Source: Candidatus Woesearchaeota archaeon (GTDB lineage: Archaea > Nanobdellota > Nanobdellia > Woesearchaeales > BM511). Taken from it: 18,699 nt of DNA. The DNA lies in the NCBI GenBank assembly GCA_018221175.1, contig JAAOYE010000005.1, positions 1-18,699 of the forward strand. Reading direction: 5' to 3'. Each line of letters opens with the position of its first letter. Position 1 is the first letter of the stretch. Shown here one piece after another: positions 1-6,389 of the stretch. The notes under the pieces are model-generated. The model searched no databases. It was not told where the DNA came from and saw nothing but the letters and a program-made list of their open reading frames with translations. The position numbers and the translations under genes are program-made.

Positions 1-225
1 ATAAGGCGATACAAAAGTTCCTACTTTATATCCTGCATCAATGAGAACTTGAGAAAGAAAAGCAGCTGTAGAACCTTTTCCGTTAGTGCCTGTGATATGA
101 ATAATTTTTAAGTCGTTTTGAGGATTGCTAAATGCTTTTAGTGCGTCTCTTGTTCTTTTTAGCCCAAGCTTAGAACCCCAAGTTTGCAGAGAATACAAGT
201 ATTTCAAGTCTTTATCATAAAGCAT
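1..225 (-). CDS. folC: Folylpolyglutamate/dihydrofolate synthase-like Mur ligase (N-terminal fragment, runs off the window)
   Basis: The 75 visible residues begin MLYDKDLKYLYSLQ and carry the Mur-ligase/FolC P-loop GTNGKGS at residues 46-52, followed by a helix and a VGTFVSPY strand matching the family's VGLYTSPH region. FolC enzymes add glutamate to reduced folates (and in bifunctional forms to dihydropteroate) using ATP in the cytosol. The N-terminal YLYSLQTWGSKLGLKR stretch is typical of FolC rather than of the peptidoglycan MurC-F enzymes. The chosen ATG is preceded by AAAAGGTC and has an AT-rich box about 25 bp upstream. The C-terminal 80% or so of the gene lies outside the window, so the active-site aspartate and the C-terminal domain cannot be checked. 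In an archaeon the substrate may be a folate or another pterin. Confidence 0.88.
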   Translation of the reverse strand, partial: MLYDKDLKYLYSLQTWGSKLGLKRTRDALKAFSNPQNDLKIIHITGTNGKGSTAAFLSQVLIDAGYKVGTFVSPY

Positions 226-248
226 GACCTTTTCAAGTCTTTTCTTTG

Positions 249-258
249 AATATAAAAA
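249..258 (-). promoter_or_regulatory. Candidate box A (TATA) for the FolC gene
   Basis: On the minus strand this reads TTTTTATATT. It is centred about 27 bp upstream of the ATG at 225, so transcription would start at or just before the start codon (leaderless or nearly so). Confidence 0.5.
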
Positions 259-272
259 CTTTTAGTGAGTTT

Positions 273-280
273 TTTAAATA
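273..280 (+). promoter_or_regulatory. Candidate box A (TATA) for the radical SAM gene
   Basis: TTTAAATA lies about 25 bp upstream of the ATG at 301, the spacing for a leaderless archaeal transcript. This favours ATG 301 over the in-frame GTG at 265, which would lie upstream of the box. Confidence 0.5.
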
Positions 281-300
281 AAACCAAAATCCCAAAGCTA

Positions 301-1245
301 ATGAAAACAACCAACTTTGAAAGAGCTGTTTTTTTTAGCTGGCACTGCAATATTAGAGACTGTACGTATTGTTATATGTCAACACAGCCAAAAACATCAA
401 AGACCGGAAAAATTGCACGAAGAAGCACAGAATCAATACTGGCAGAAGTTTTGATAACAAAAAAACTTGGTTGGGACTTTGGATTTTTTTCAGGCGGCGT
501 AGGAGCATTTTCACACACAGAATTTAAGGAGCTTTTAGAAAAAGTGTGCATTGTGTGGGGAGAAAAAATCTGGATTAACATCGGTGCACTTTCAAAAGAG
601 CAGATTATTGACTACAAACCTTTCATAAAAGGGGTTGTTGGCTCAATAGAGACAGTAAATGAGAAAATTCATGACAAAGTTTGCCCTTCAAAACCAGCAG
701 CGCCCTACTATAAAATGTTTGAAGAGGCAAAAAAACTAGGGCTAAAAAGAGCAATCACAATAATTCTAGGTCTAGGAGAGACTATTGAAGACTTTGAAAA
801 ATTAAAAGATATAATAAAAAAATACGGCGTTACAAAAATACATTTTTACGGTCTTAATCCTCAAAAAGGAACAATTTATGAAAACTCAAAGCCGCCAAGT
901 GCAAAGTATCAGGCAGAATGGATAAAAAAGACAAGAGAAGAATTTTCAAAAATAGACATCCAAATGGGGATATGGGAAGACAGAGTAGACAGAGTAGCAT
1001 TGTTATTAGAGGCAGGTGCAAATTCGATTAGCAAGTTTCCCGCATTAAAAGCTTTTGGAAAAAAATCAGCAATAGAAATAGAAAAACAAGCCAAAAAAGC
1101 AAACAGAAAGTTTATAGGAACACTAACAAAACTGCCAAATATTGACTGGAACGTTGAAGTCGACAAACTTGATATTGACAAAGAACTAAAAGAAAAAGTC
1201 AAAGCAAAACTTAATCAATATCTCAAAAACATGAAAAAGTCTTAA
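301..1245 (+). CDS. Radical SAM protein with CX4CX2C cluster motif, biotin-synthase-like
   Basis: A 314-residue protein from ATG 301. Near the N-terminus the cluster-binding cysteines are C16, C21 and C24 (HCNIRDCTYC), a CX4CX2C spacing instead of the usual CX3CX2C; the aromatic Y23 next to the last cysteine is typical. FSGGVGAFS (about 63-71) would be the glycine-rich SAM-binding strand, ILGLGET (about 156-161) a later barrel strand, and HFYGLNPQKGT (181-191) plus GANSISKFPALKAFG near 240-255 resemble the later barrel strands of biotin-synthase/HmdB-like proteins. The enzyme should bind a [4Fe-4S] cluster and cleave SAM to a 5'-deoxyadenosyl radical; the substrate is unknown. It is divergent from folC, which may be chance. 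An in-frame GTG at 265 would add 12 residues but lies upstream of the best TATA box. Confidence 0.85.
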   Translation: MKTTNFERAVFFSWHCNIRDCTYCYMSTQPKTSKTGKIARRSTESILAEVLITKKLGWDFGFFSGGVGAFSHTEFKELLEKVCIVWGEKIWINIGALSKEQIIDYKPFIKGVVGSIETVNEKIHDKVCPSKPAAPYYKMFEEAKKLGLKRAITIILGLGETIEDFEKLKDIIKKYGVTKIHFYGLNPQKGTIYENSKPPSAKYQAEWIKKTREEFSKIDIQMGIWEDRVDRVALLLEAGANSISKFPALKAFGKKSAIEIEKQAKKANRKFIGTLTKLPNIDWNVEVDKLDIDKELKEKVKAKLNQYLKNMKKS

Positions 1246-1250
1246 ATATA
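1242..1250 (+). promoter_or_regulatory. Candidate box A (TATA) for the membrane protein at 1271
   Basis: TTAAATATA overlaps the stop codon of the radical SAM gene and lies about 25 bp upstream of ATG 1271, as expected for a leaderless start. The downstream gene probably has its own promoter. Confidence 0.5.
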
Positions 1251-1270
1251 ACTTTTAGAATTATTTCTTT

Positions 1271-1879
1271 ATGCCAAAAAAGAAAGGGGAAAAAGATGCA
1301 TTTGATTATATCAATCCAGTCACAAAAAAATATGTGAAGCCATTTACAGACTGGTGTTTTCAAAGCAGGTATCACACAGCACTAACAGTCACAGCAATAA
1401 TTCTTATCATCATCTTTGCAAGTTTTGTAAAGCAGGTGATGATAATATCATTATTAATACTTCTAGGGGGGATATCTAGAATTTATCAGAGATACTTCAC
1501 AGCACAAGTAGGCATAGAGTTCATAATGCTTGTTACCGTAGTTTCTGCGTTTGTCTACGGCTCTTTTGTTGGAGCGTTTGTAGGATTTGCAGCTTTTATG
1601 GTATCTGTATATTTTTCTGGAAGAGTCTCTCACAAATTATTCCTTTCATTTATACTAGTAACAATCGTTGGATTAACAGCTCCTTTGCTAAAAGGCCTTG
1701 GAATAGCAACAGCAGGGATAATACTAACGTTTTTTTACGATCTAATACTAATACCGCTGCACATAGCTTGGTTTCAAACAAAACTTCACAGATTATTTTT
1801 GTTTACACTAACACACTTTTTTTGGAATGTATGGGTCTTTACAACTATCGCACAAGGGTTTTTAAACCTCTTCACATGA
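1271..1879 (+). CDS. Multi-pass membrane protein, function unknown
   Basis: A 202-residue integral membrane protein that I do not recognise. A basic, cytosolic-looking N-terminus (MPKKKGEKDA, then residues 11-34) precedes about six or seven hydrophobic segments at roughly 36-53, 55-68, 79-97, 99-116, 123-140, 143-167 and 173-197. The glycine-rich pair around 90-112 (YGSFVGAFVGFAAF) recalls MreD-like or ECF-transporter S-component folds, but no family motif is clear, so no function is assigned. It has its own candidate TATA box and no visible SD. Its 3' end overlaps the convergent gene by 8 bp, so the two transcripts run into each other. Confidence 0.75.
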   Translation: MPKKKGEKDAFDYINPVTKKYVKPFTDWCFQSRYHTALTVTAIILIIIFASFVKQVMIISLLILLGGISRIYQRYFTAQVGIEFIMLVTVVSAFVYGSFVGAFVGFAAFMVSVYFSGRVSHKLFLSFILVTIVGLTAPLLKGLGIATAGIILTFFYDLILIPLHIAWFQTKLHRLFLFTLTHFFWNVWVFTTIAQGFLNLFT

Positions 1880-2537
1880 TTCCATACCAGTTAAGAATTA
1901 TCTTTTCTGCAGCTCTGATAAAATCGTTTTTTGAAGCCCAAATCGTCAGGCAATTGTCCTCATATAAAATTTTGGTTTCTTCATCTTCAATTAGCTGAAT
2001 CACAGCGTTTTTGGGGTGGGAATCGCATGTGACTACAGGAACATTTTCGCAAAGAACACTCTCTTCTATGCAGGCTCTTGAAGAGTTTACAAGCCAGCCC
2101 CCTTTCATATTTGAAACAAGATTGATAGCAGCAACAACGATGTAGGATCCTCCACTAGAGTTGTGGTCAAATGTGATATAAACTTTAGAAAAAGGCTTTG
2201 TATATCTTGCAAAATCATTTGGCAAAAACTCTATTTCTATATCTTCAACCTCTATTGGGCCATATCGAAAAGGCACAATATATGGTTCATTTATTAATTC
2301 AGGCTGAACTTCAGTATACCAGGCACCGTCTTTTTTCACAAAATCAAAATTATTGTATGTATAGGCGACTATTTCTCCATCCACTGTGACAAAATCAGTG
2401 ACATTTGAACTTAATTCTAATTCATCCCATGGTTTTTTAGATTTTAGCTGAGCACAACCAAAAATAAATATTATTAAAAATATTGAAATTACAGGTATTA
2501 AAAATTTCATTCTAGTATTTTCTTTTTTCTTTGTCAT
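1872..2537 (-). CDS. Putative secreted lipoprotein or anchored protein, paralogue of its upstream neighbour
   Basis: A 221-residue protein with an N-terminal signal: basic MTKKKENTRMK, a hydrophobic stretch at about 12-27, then FGC with C28 as a possible lipidated cysteine (the lipobox is imperfect). Residues 45-221 form an extracytoplasmic beta-rich domain with cysteines at 156, 163, 171 and 196. It resembles the protein encoded just upstream: both have a DG strand near the start, SKVYITFD against SKMIYLTFD, CEN followed by VPVV, an NC pair, and a C-terminal YG(I/L) ending. The gene begins 1 nt after the upstream stop codon, so the two form an operon. The internal ATG giving MKFLIPV is an alternative start. 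No known function. Confidence 0.72.
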   Translation of the reverse strand: MTKKKENTRMKFLIPVISIFLIIFIFGCAQLKSKKPWDELELSSNVTDFVTVDGEIVAYTYNNFDFVKKDGAWYTEVQPELINEPYIVPFRYGPIEVEDIEIEFLPNDFARYTKPFSKVYITFDHNSSGGSYIVVAAINLVSNMKGGWLVNSSRACIEESVLCENVPVVTCDSHPKNAVIQLIEDEETKILYEDNCLTIWASKNDFIRAAEKIILNWYGIM

Positions 2538-2538
2538 C

Positions 2539-3156
2539 TTATATCAACCCATAATACTTGTAGATTATCAAGTCTCTAAACCTGAAAAAATCATATCTTT
2601 TTCCTTCAAAAATCACGCAGTTGTTTTTTACATATCCTTTTGTGCTGTTTGATTCCCTAAACTCAACTACTGGAACAAACTGCGATGCATTTTCACAGGT
2701 AATTATATCATAATTATAAATTGTAGTGTTGTAAAGCACACCGTATGCCACAAACTTGTTTTCTTTTAACAAGTCGTTTGCAAGGTCAAACCTTGTCTGC
2801 TCAATAAATTGGATGTCTTGTGCTTCTGGGTCAAAAGTAAGGTATATCATTTTAGAGCCTGTTACTAAGTCCAGGCTTTCATTTGTGACATTTAAACGCA
2901 AAACATCCAAAGGATGGGAATAGAACTTGAAAACATCACCATTGATTTCTGTAGCATAAAAGCCCTGGCCTCTATCAAAACTGTAAGTTTTCCCGTCAGC
3001 CCCTTCAAATTCAAGACCATTGTCCAAAGTGTTGTTTGAACTTCCTACAAAAAACCCAAGAGTGCTGCCAACCATGATGACAGTGATAAAAATACCCATA
3101 ACAATCCTGTTTCTTCTTTGCTGCTTTTCCTCTCTTTTCTTATAGCTTTTGACCAT
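2539..3156 (-). CDS. Putative membrane-anchored extracytoplasmic protein, first gene of a paralogous pair
   Basis: A 205-residue protein from the ATG at 3156; a TTG one codon upstream is less likely. A very basic N-terminus (KSYKKREEKQQRRNR) precedes one hydrophobic segment at about 19-38, so it is predicted to sit in the membrane with residues 40-205 outside. The outer domain has N-glycosylation-like NxS/T sites (for example NVTNES, NTT, NAS, NST) and two cysteines, C154 and C180, which align with two of those in the downstream paralogue and could form a disulphide. A minus-strand TATA-like box lies about 25 bp upstream. I recognise no family. Confidence 0.7.
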   Translation of the reverse strand: MVKSYKKREEKQQRRNRIVMGIFITVIMVGSTLGFFVGSSNNTLDNGLEFEGADGKTYSFDRGQGFYATEINGDVFKFYSHPLDVLRLNVTNESLDLVTGSKMIYLTFDPEAQDIQFIEQTRFDLANDLLKENKFVAYGVLYNTTIYNYDIITCENASQFVPVVEFRESNSTKGYVKNNCVIFEGKRYDFFRFRDLIIYKYYGLI

Positions 3157-3176
3157 CAAACAATGTGGTTTCTACC

Positions 3177-3186
3177 TTATTTATAA
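3177..3186 (-). promoter_or_regulatory. Candidate box A (TATA) for the paralogous pair
   Basis: Minus-strand TTATAAATAA is centred about 25 bp upstream of ATG 3156, giving a leaderless start. It is divergent from the box for the HerA-like gene at 3211-3220. Confidence 0.55.
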
Positions 3187-3210
3187 GCTTTCTGCTCAAA
3201 TAACAATACA

Positions 3211-3220
3211 TATTTATACT
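3211..3220 (+). promoter_or_regulatory. Candidate box A (TATA) for the compact HerA-like gene
   Basis: TATTTATACT lies about 26 bp upstream of ATG 3242. This supports 3242 as the start over upstream in-frame codons such as 3149, which would place the box inside the coding region. Confidence 0.55.
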
Positions 3221-3241
3221 ATTATTACTGATAATTTTTTT

Positions 3242-4564
3242 ATGTATGAGATAGTGATAGGTAGAAGCGCAAAAGACAAAGAAAAGCTAGGGCTTAAGGG
3301 CACTATCTTTCTAGGAAAACACTATGTTAAGATGGGCAGTACGACAAGCCTTTCAAACGAAGTGTATCTGGATGTTTCAAGAAGCCATGTTGTTTTTGTA
3401 TGCGGAAAGCGAGGTGGCGGAAAAAGCTATACAATGGGAGTAATTGCCGAAGGAATGGCAAATCTTCCAGAAAACATAAGAAAAAACCTGTCGTTTGTGG
3501 TGCTTGACACAATGGGCATCTACTGGACCATGAAGTTTCCAAACAAAAAAGACAAAGAACTCCTTGATGAATGGGGGCTTGATTCAAAACCATTAGATGT
3601 AAAGATATATACACCAACAGGGTACTTTAATGAGTTCAAAGAAAAAGGCATCCCAACAGACTTCCCATTCTCAATAAAACCATCAGAACTTGACTCTCGT
3701 GAATGGGCGCAGACTTTTGGAATAAGTCCAACAGAACCTATCGGGGTGCTTGTCGAAAGAATTATTCACGAACTAAAAGAAAAAACAGATGATTATTCAG
3801 TGGATGATATAATATCAGCAATAAAATCTGACAAAACTTCAAAAAAAGAAACAAGAGATGCTGCAATCAACAGGTTTTTGAATACAAAAAACTGGGGATT
3901 ATTTGACACAAAGGGAACAAAGCTTTCAGACATAGTTAAAGGGGGGCAGGTCACGGTTCTTGACGTCTCGTGCTATGCAACGCTTCCAGGCGGATGGGAC
4001 ATAAAAAATCTTGTTGTTGGTCTTGTCTCACAAAAACTTTTTATTGACAGAATGGTTGCAAGACGTGATGAGGAATTTAGAGATATTCATTCACAGATGA
4101 ACTACTTTTATGATGAGGACGAGCCAAAAGAAATGGATGACCCAATGGTTTGGCTTGTAATTGACGAGGCGCACGAGTTTTTGCCAAACCAGGGAAAAAC
4201 ACTGGCAACAGATCCCTTAGTTACAATATTAAGGGAAGGACGCCAACCAGGAATATCACTAATACTTGCAAGCCAGCAGCCTGGAAAAATCCATACTGAT
4301 GTAATGACGCAAGCAGATATAATAATATCTCACAGAATAACAGCAAAAATAGACACAGACGCTCTTGGAAGCCTAACACAAAGCTATATGCGCGAAGGCC
4401 TGGATAAATACTTAAATGAGCTTCCTCATGTAAATGGCTCTGCAATAATACTTGATGACAACAATGAAAAAGTATTTCCAATAAAAGTTAGGCCGCGCTT
4501 CACGTGGCATGGTGGAGAGGCTCCTGTTGCTGTAAAAACCGAGAAAAAAATATTTGAGTTTTAG
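3242..4564 (+). CDS. HerA-family (FtsK/HerA superfamily) ATPase, compact form
   Basis: A 440-residue P-loop ATPase of the HerA/DUF87 type. A short N-terminal beta region (1-50) leads to a Walker A motif GKRGGGKS at 55-62. Walker B is WLVIDEAHEF with D308 and E309, followed by REGRQPGISLILASQQP, the conserved arginine and sensor segment of HerA proteins. Residues 60-300 hold the usual helical insertion. Members form hexameric rings that move DNA; classical HerA works with the NurA nuclease in end resection. No NurA is visible here. The end reads KVRPRFTWHGG, the common HerA C-terminal strand. It is followed 12 bp downstream by a 99-aa gene whose SD overlaps this stop codon, so the two are probably coupled. 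ATG 3242 is chosen because of the TATA spacing and because the protein then begins with the beta strand MYEIVIG. Confidence 0.85.
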   Translation: MYEIVIGRSAKDKEKLGLKGTIFLGKHYVKMGSTTSLSNEVYLDVSRSHVVFVCGKRGGGKSYTMGVIAEGMANLPENIRKNLSFVVLDTMGIYWTMKFPNKKDKELLDEWGLDSKPLDVKIYTPTGYFNEFKEKGIPTDFPFSIKPSELDSREWAQTFGISPTEPIGVLVERIIHELKEKTDDYSVDDIISAIKSDKTSKKETRDAAINRFLNTKNWGLFDTKGTKLSDIVKGGQVTVLDVSCYATLPGGWDIKNLVVGLVSQKLFIDRMVARRDEEFRDIHSQMNYFYDEDEPKEMDDPMVWLVIDEAHEFLPNQGKTLATDPLVTILREGRQPGISLILASQQPGKIHTDVMTQADIIISHRITAKIDTDALGSLTQSYMREGLDKYLNELPHVNGSAIILDDNNEKVFPIKVRPRFTWHGGEAPVAVKTEKKIFEF

Positions 4565-4570
4565 GGGGTG
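4564..4570 (+). promoter_or_regulatory. Strong Shine-Dalgarno overlapping the HerA-like stop codon
   Basis: GGGGGTG begins on the last base of the TAG stop and ends 5 nt before ATG 4576. This fits translation of the 99-aa gene as the second gene of the transcript. Confidence 0.7.
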
Positions 4571-4575
4571 TAAAT

Positions 4576-4875
4576 ATGACTTATTCAAAAAGTTTTCCAC
4601 GAACAATTGAAGGAAGCAACTACCCAAAATGGGAAGAAGTGTTTTTGTCTGATGATGAGGAAAAACAGGTTGAGGCAAAGGCAAGAAGTGAAAACTTAGA
4701 GCTTATGAAACAATGCATTGATGATGCAAAAAAGGTTTTTTCTGACAAAAGTCTAAAAGATTACCAGACAGACATAATCAACATGGCAATATCTTTGTTT
4801 GAAAAACGCGCAAGCCACACAGTGTATCACAAGGAAACGCTTGCAAAAGAAAAGTTTGACGAAAGCGGTGAATAG
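4576..4875 (+). CDS. Small helical protein coupled to the HerA-like ATPase
   Basis: A 99-residue soluble, charged protein (MTYSKSFPRT at the start) that I do not recognise. Residues 25-75 are predicted to be two or three amphipathic helices rich in Glu and Lys. The ending HTVYHKETLAKEKFDESGE is acidic. There is no membrane segment and only one cysteine. The strong SD and 12-bp spacing make it a likely operon partner of the ATPase, perhaps a regulator or accessory subunit; that role is inferred from position only. It is not similar to NurA, which is far larger. Confidence 0.7.
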   Translation: MTYSKSFPRTIEGSNYPKWEEVFLSDDEEKQVEAKARSENLELMKQCIDDAKKVFSDKSLKDYQTDIINMAISLFEKRASHTVYHKETLAKEKFDESGE

Positions 4876-4934
4876 AGGAGAGACAAGCAAAACATTTTTA
4901 AAATTTTTGAGTACACTGAGAAAAGCTAAAAAAC

Positions 4935-4953
4935 GTTAGTTTTTTAAACTAAC
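4935..4953. repeat. Perfect 8-bp inverted repeat upstream of tRNA-Pro (terminator or promoter element)
   Basis: GTTAGTTT and AAACTAAC flank a 3-nt TTT centre. The AT-rich middle (TTTTTTAAA) could be box A for the tRNA gene 40 bp downstream, with a short 5' leader, or the dyad could end the HerA-like transcript. The sequence alone does not decide. Confidence 0.4.
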
Positions 4954-4986
4954 CCAGATTTCTTGAGGTACCCACATAATGCTATC

Positions 4987-5060
4987 GGGGCTATGGGGTA
5001 ACTTGGCTATCCTTGCCGGTTTGGGGCCGGTTGATCCCGGTTCGAATCCGGGTAGCCCCA
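4987..5060 (+). tRNA. tRNA-Pro (anticodon TGG)
   Basis: The 74-nt gene folds as a full cloverleaf. The acceptor is GGGGCTA pairing with TAGCCCC (7 bp) with discriminator A5060. The anticodon stem is GCCGG/CCGGT around the loop TTTGGGG with anticodon TGG at 5022-5024 and G37. The T arm is CCCGG-TTCGAAT-CCGGG. U33, G37 after a UGG anticodon, and A73 are as expected for archaeal proline tRNA. CCA is not encoded and no intron is visible. Only 19 nt separate it from the L37Ae start codon. Confidence 0.95.
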
Positions 5061-5079
5061 TGAGATTTAAAGATACAAA

Positions 5080-5442
5080 ATGGCAAAAACAAAAACAGGC
5101 TCAGCAAAAAAATTTGGGCCAAGATACGGTAGAACACTAAAAGAAAAGTATAGTAGAATTGACTCTCTTCAAAAAAGAAATTACCCTTGTCCTGTCTGCA
5201 ACTACAAAAAAGTCAAACGGGAAAATCTTGGGATTTGGAAATGTCAAAAATGCAACGCAAAATTTGCGTCAAAAGCATACACTGTGTCAAAGGTATCAAC
5301 AAGAACAGAACAGACAGAAGAAGACACACAAGAGATCCAAATTGAAGAACAAAGCCTTGATGTTGAATCAGAAGTAAAAGAAGAAAAAACACAAAGCAGC
5401 AAAGCTGCCAGTGCCGGTAAAGGAGAACCTAAAGGAAAATGA
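5080..5442 (+). CDS. rpl37ae: 50S ribosomal protein L37Ae (eL43) with an acidic C-terminal tail
   Basis: A 120-residue protein. Residues 1-30 carry the basic family start (SAKKFGPRYGRTLKEK), and the zinc ribbon follows with CPVC (about 37-40) and CQKC (about 55-58). It binds 23S rRNA in the large subunit. Archaeal L37Ae is normally about 80-95 residues; here an acidic, low-complexity tail rich in Glu, Gln, Ser and Thr adds about 45 residues. The gene starts 19 nt after tRNA-Pro and its stop overlaps the next start (ATGA). There is no room for a TATA box outside the tRNA, so it probably depends on the tRNA transcript or a promoter further upstream. Confidence 0.93.
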   Translation: MAKTKTGSAKKFGPRYGRTLKEKYSRIDSLQKRNYPCPVCNYKKVKRENLGIWKCQKCNAKFASKAYTVSKVSTRTEQTEEDTQEIQIEEQSLDVESEVKEEKTQSSKAASAGKGEPKGK

Positions 5443-5576
5443 CTGAATACAAATGTTTTCAATGCAATAAGGTTGTTGCGCAAACATATCTTAGAAAAAA
5501 AGTTAGATGCCCATACTGCGGTTCAAAAATATTGTTTAAGCCAAGAGTATCAATTACAAAAGTAAAGGCAAGATGA
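5439..5576 (+). CDS. rpoP: DNA-directed RNA polymerase subunit P (Rpo12/RpoP)
   Basis: A 45-residue zinc-ribbon protein, MTEYKCFQCNKVV at the start, with CFQC at 6-9 and CPYC at about 24-27, followed by GSKILFKPR and ending KVKAR, matching the archaeal/eukaryotic Rpb12 pattern. It is a small subunit of RNA polymerase that helps assemble the Rpo3/Rpo10 platform. Its ATG overlaps the L37Ae stop (ATGA) and its TGA overlaps the next start in the same way, so translation is likely coupled. L37Ae-rpoP adjacency is common in archaea. Confidence 0.93.
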   Translation: MTEYKCFQCNKVVAQTYLRKKVRCPYCGSKILFKPRVSITKVKAR

Positions 5577-5812
5577 ACCTAAAAGCAGAAATAAAGGTTA
5601 AAGACGACCAAAATCACTTAAAAAAGCTCTTTGAATCTGAGAAAGGGGTTAAAAACGAGCGAGCAACGTACTTGACAAAAACGTCAAATAATGAGTTTAT
5701 TATTAGCATCAAAGCAAAGGATGCTACAGCGCTTCGAGCAATGCTAAACTCGGTATCCAAGCTTATAAGCGTTTATGAAAAAACAAAAAATGTCATAGAA
5801 AATGAAAATTGA
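5573..5812 (+). CDS. pcc1: KEOPS complex subunit Pcc1-like protein
   Basis: A 79-residue alpha/beta protein. MNLKAEIKVK forms a first strand, EFIISIKAKDATALRAMLNSVSKLI (39-63) matches the Pcc1/CTAG signature in which a strand is followed by a D-x-x-x-LRA-x-x-NS helix, and a charged helix ends the chain. Pcc1 dimerises within KEOPS, which makes the t6A modification at position 37 of ANN-decoding tRNAs. The gene sits between rpoP and prefoldin beta, as in other archaea. The ATG overlaps the rpoP stop, and its end overlaps the next start by 11 bp. The protein is short and divergent, so the assignment rests on motif and context. Confidence 0.8.
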   Translation: MNLKAEIKVKDDQNHLKKLFESEKGVKNERATYLTKTSNNEFIISIKAKDATALRAMLNSVSKLISVYEKTKNVIENEN

Positions 5813-6134
5813 AGACAATGCACAGGAAAAAATCAACATGATTCAAGCTTATGAACAAAATCTTAGCGCACTTATTTCTCAAAAACAAAGTTTCCAATCA
5901 CAACTTTTGGAAATTGAAAGCTCACTTATAGAGATTCAAAAAACAAAAAAAGCATACAAGATAATTGGCAATATCATGGTAGAAACTGACGTGCCAGCTT
6001 TAAAAAAAGATACAAAGCAAAGACAGGAAATGTTAAAGCTTCGAATAGACTCTATAGAAAAACAGGAAGAAAAGATAAAAGAAAAAATTGCAGACACCCA
6101 AAAAGAAGTGATGGACACGATGAAAAAGAAGTGA
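5802..6134 (+). CDS. pfdB: Prefoldin subunit beta
   Basis: A 110-residue protein with two long coiled-coil helices (about 5-45 and 65-110) joined by a short beta segment, YKIIGNIMVETD (about 52-63), and DVPALKKDTKQRQEMLKLRI after it, the layout of archaeal prefoldin beta. Prefoldin is a hexameric (two alpha, four beta) holdase that captures unfolded proteins in the cytosol and hands them to the thermosome. The alpha subunit gene is not in the window. The start lies inside the end of pcc1, and the stop overlaps the UPF0147 start (TGATG). Confidence 0.9.
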   Translation: MKIEDNAQEKINMIQAYEQNLSALISQKQSFQSQLLEIESSLIEIQKTKKAYKIIGNIMVETDVPALKKDTKQRQEMLKLRIDSIEKQEEKIKEKIADTQKEVMDTMKKK

Positions 6135-6385
6135 TGAAGATGGATGATAAAACAGAAGAATTAATTGGCGCGATTGAAGATTTATGTGATGACTCAACAA
6201 TCCCAAAAAATGTTCGAGACAAGCTGCAAAACGTAATATCAACTTTAAAAGAAGAAGGCGAACTGTCAATAAAAATTGACAAGGCGCTTCATGGCATTGA
6301 AACTATTTCTGAGGATACAAACCTCCAGCCATACACAAGGACACAGCTTTGGAACCTTGTAAGCATGCTTGAACAAGTCAACTAA
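6134..6385 (+). CDS. UPF0147 family protein
   Basis: An 83-residue helical protein from ATG 6134, which shares a base with the prefoldin TGA; a GTG one codon upstream is also possible. The motifs IEDLCDDSTIPKNVRDK (about 14-30) and ISEDTNLQPYTRTQLWNLVSMLE (about 58-80) match the archaeal UPF0147 family, made of paired HEAT-like helices. The function is unknown; the family is archaeal and often sits near information-processing genes, as here. It is the last gene of this cluster: 4 nt further the convergent MscS-like gene ends. Confidence 0.87.
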   Translation: MKMDDKTEELIGAIEDLCDDSTIPKNVRDKLQNVISTLKEEGELSIKIDKALHGIETISEDTNLQPYTRTQLWNLVSMLEQVN

Positions 6386-6389
6386 GCCT

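Noticed and set aside
1768..1998. 76-codon open frame bridging the membrane protein end and the convergent gene
   Set aside because: It overlaps two well-supported genes in another frame and has no start signal.
3149..3241. N-terminal extension of the compact HerA-like ATPase
   Set aside because: The 31 extra codons would span the TATA box and overlap the divergent gene's promoter; ATG 3242 has correct box spacing.
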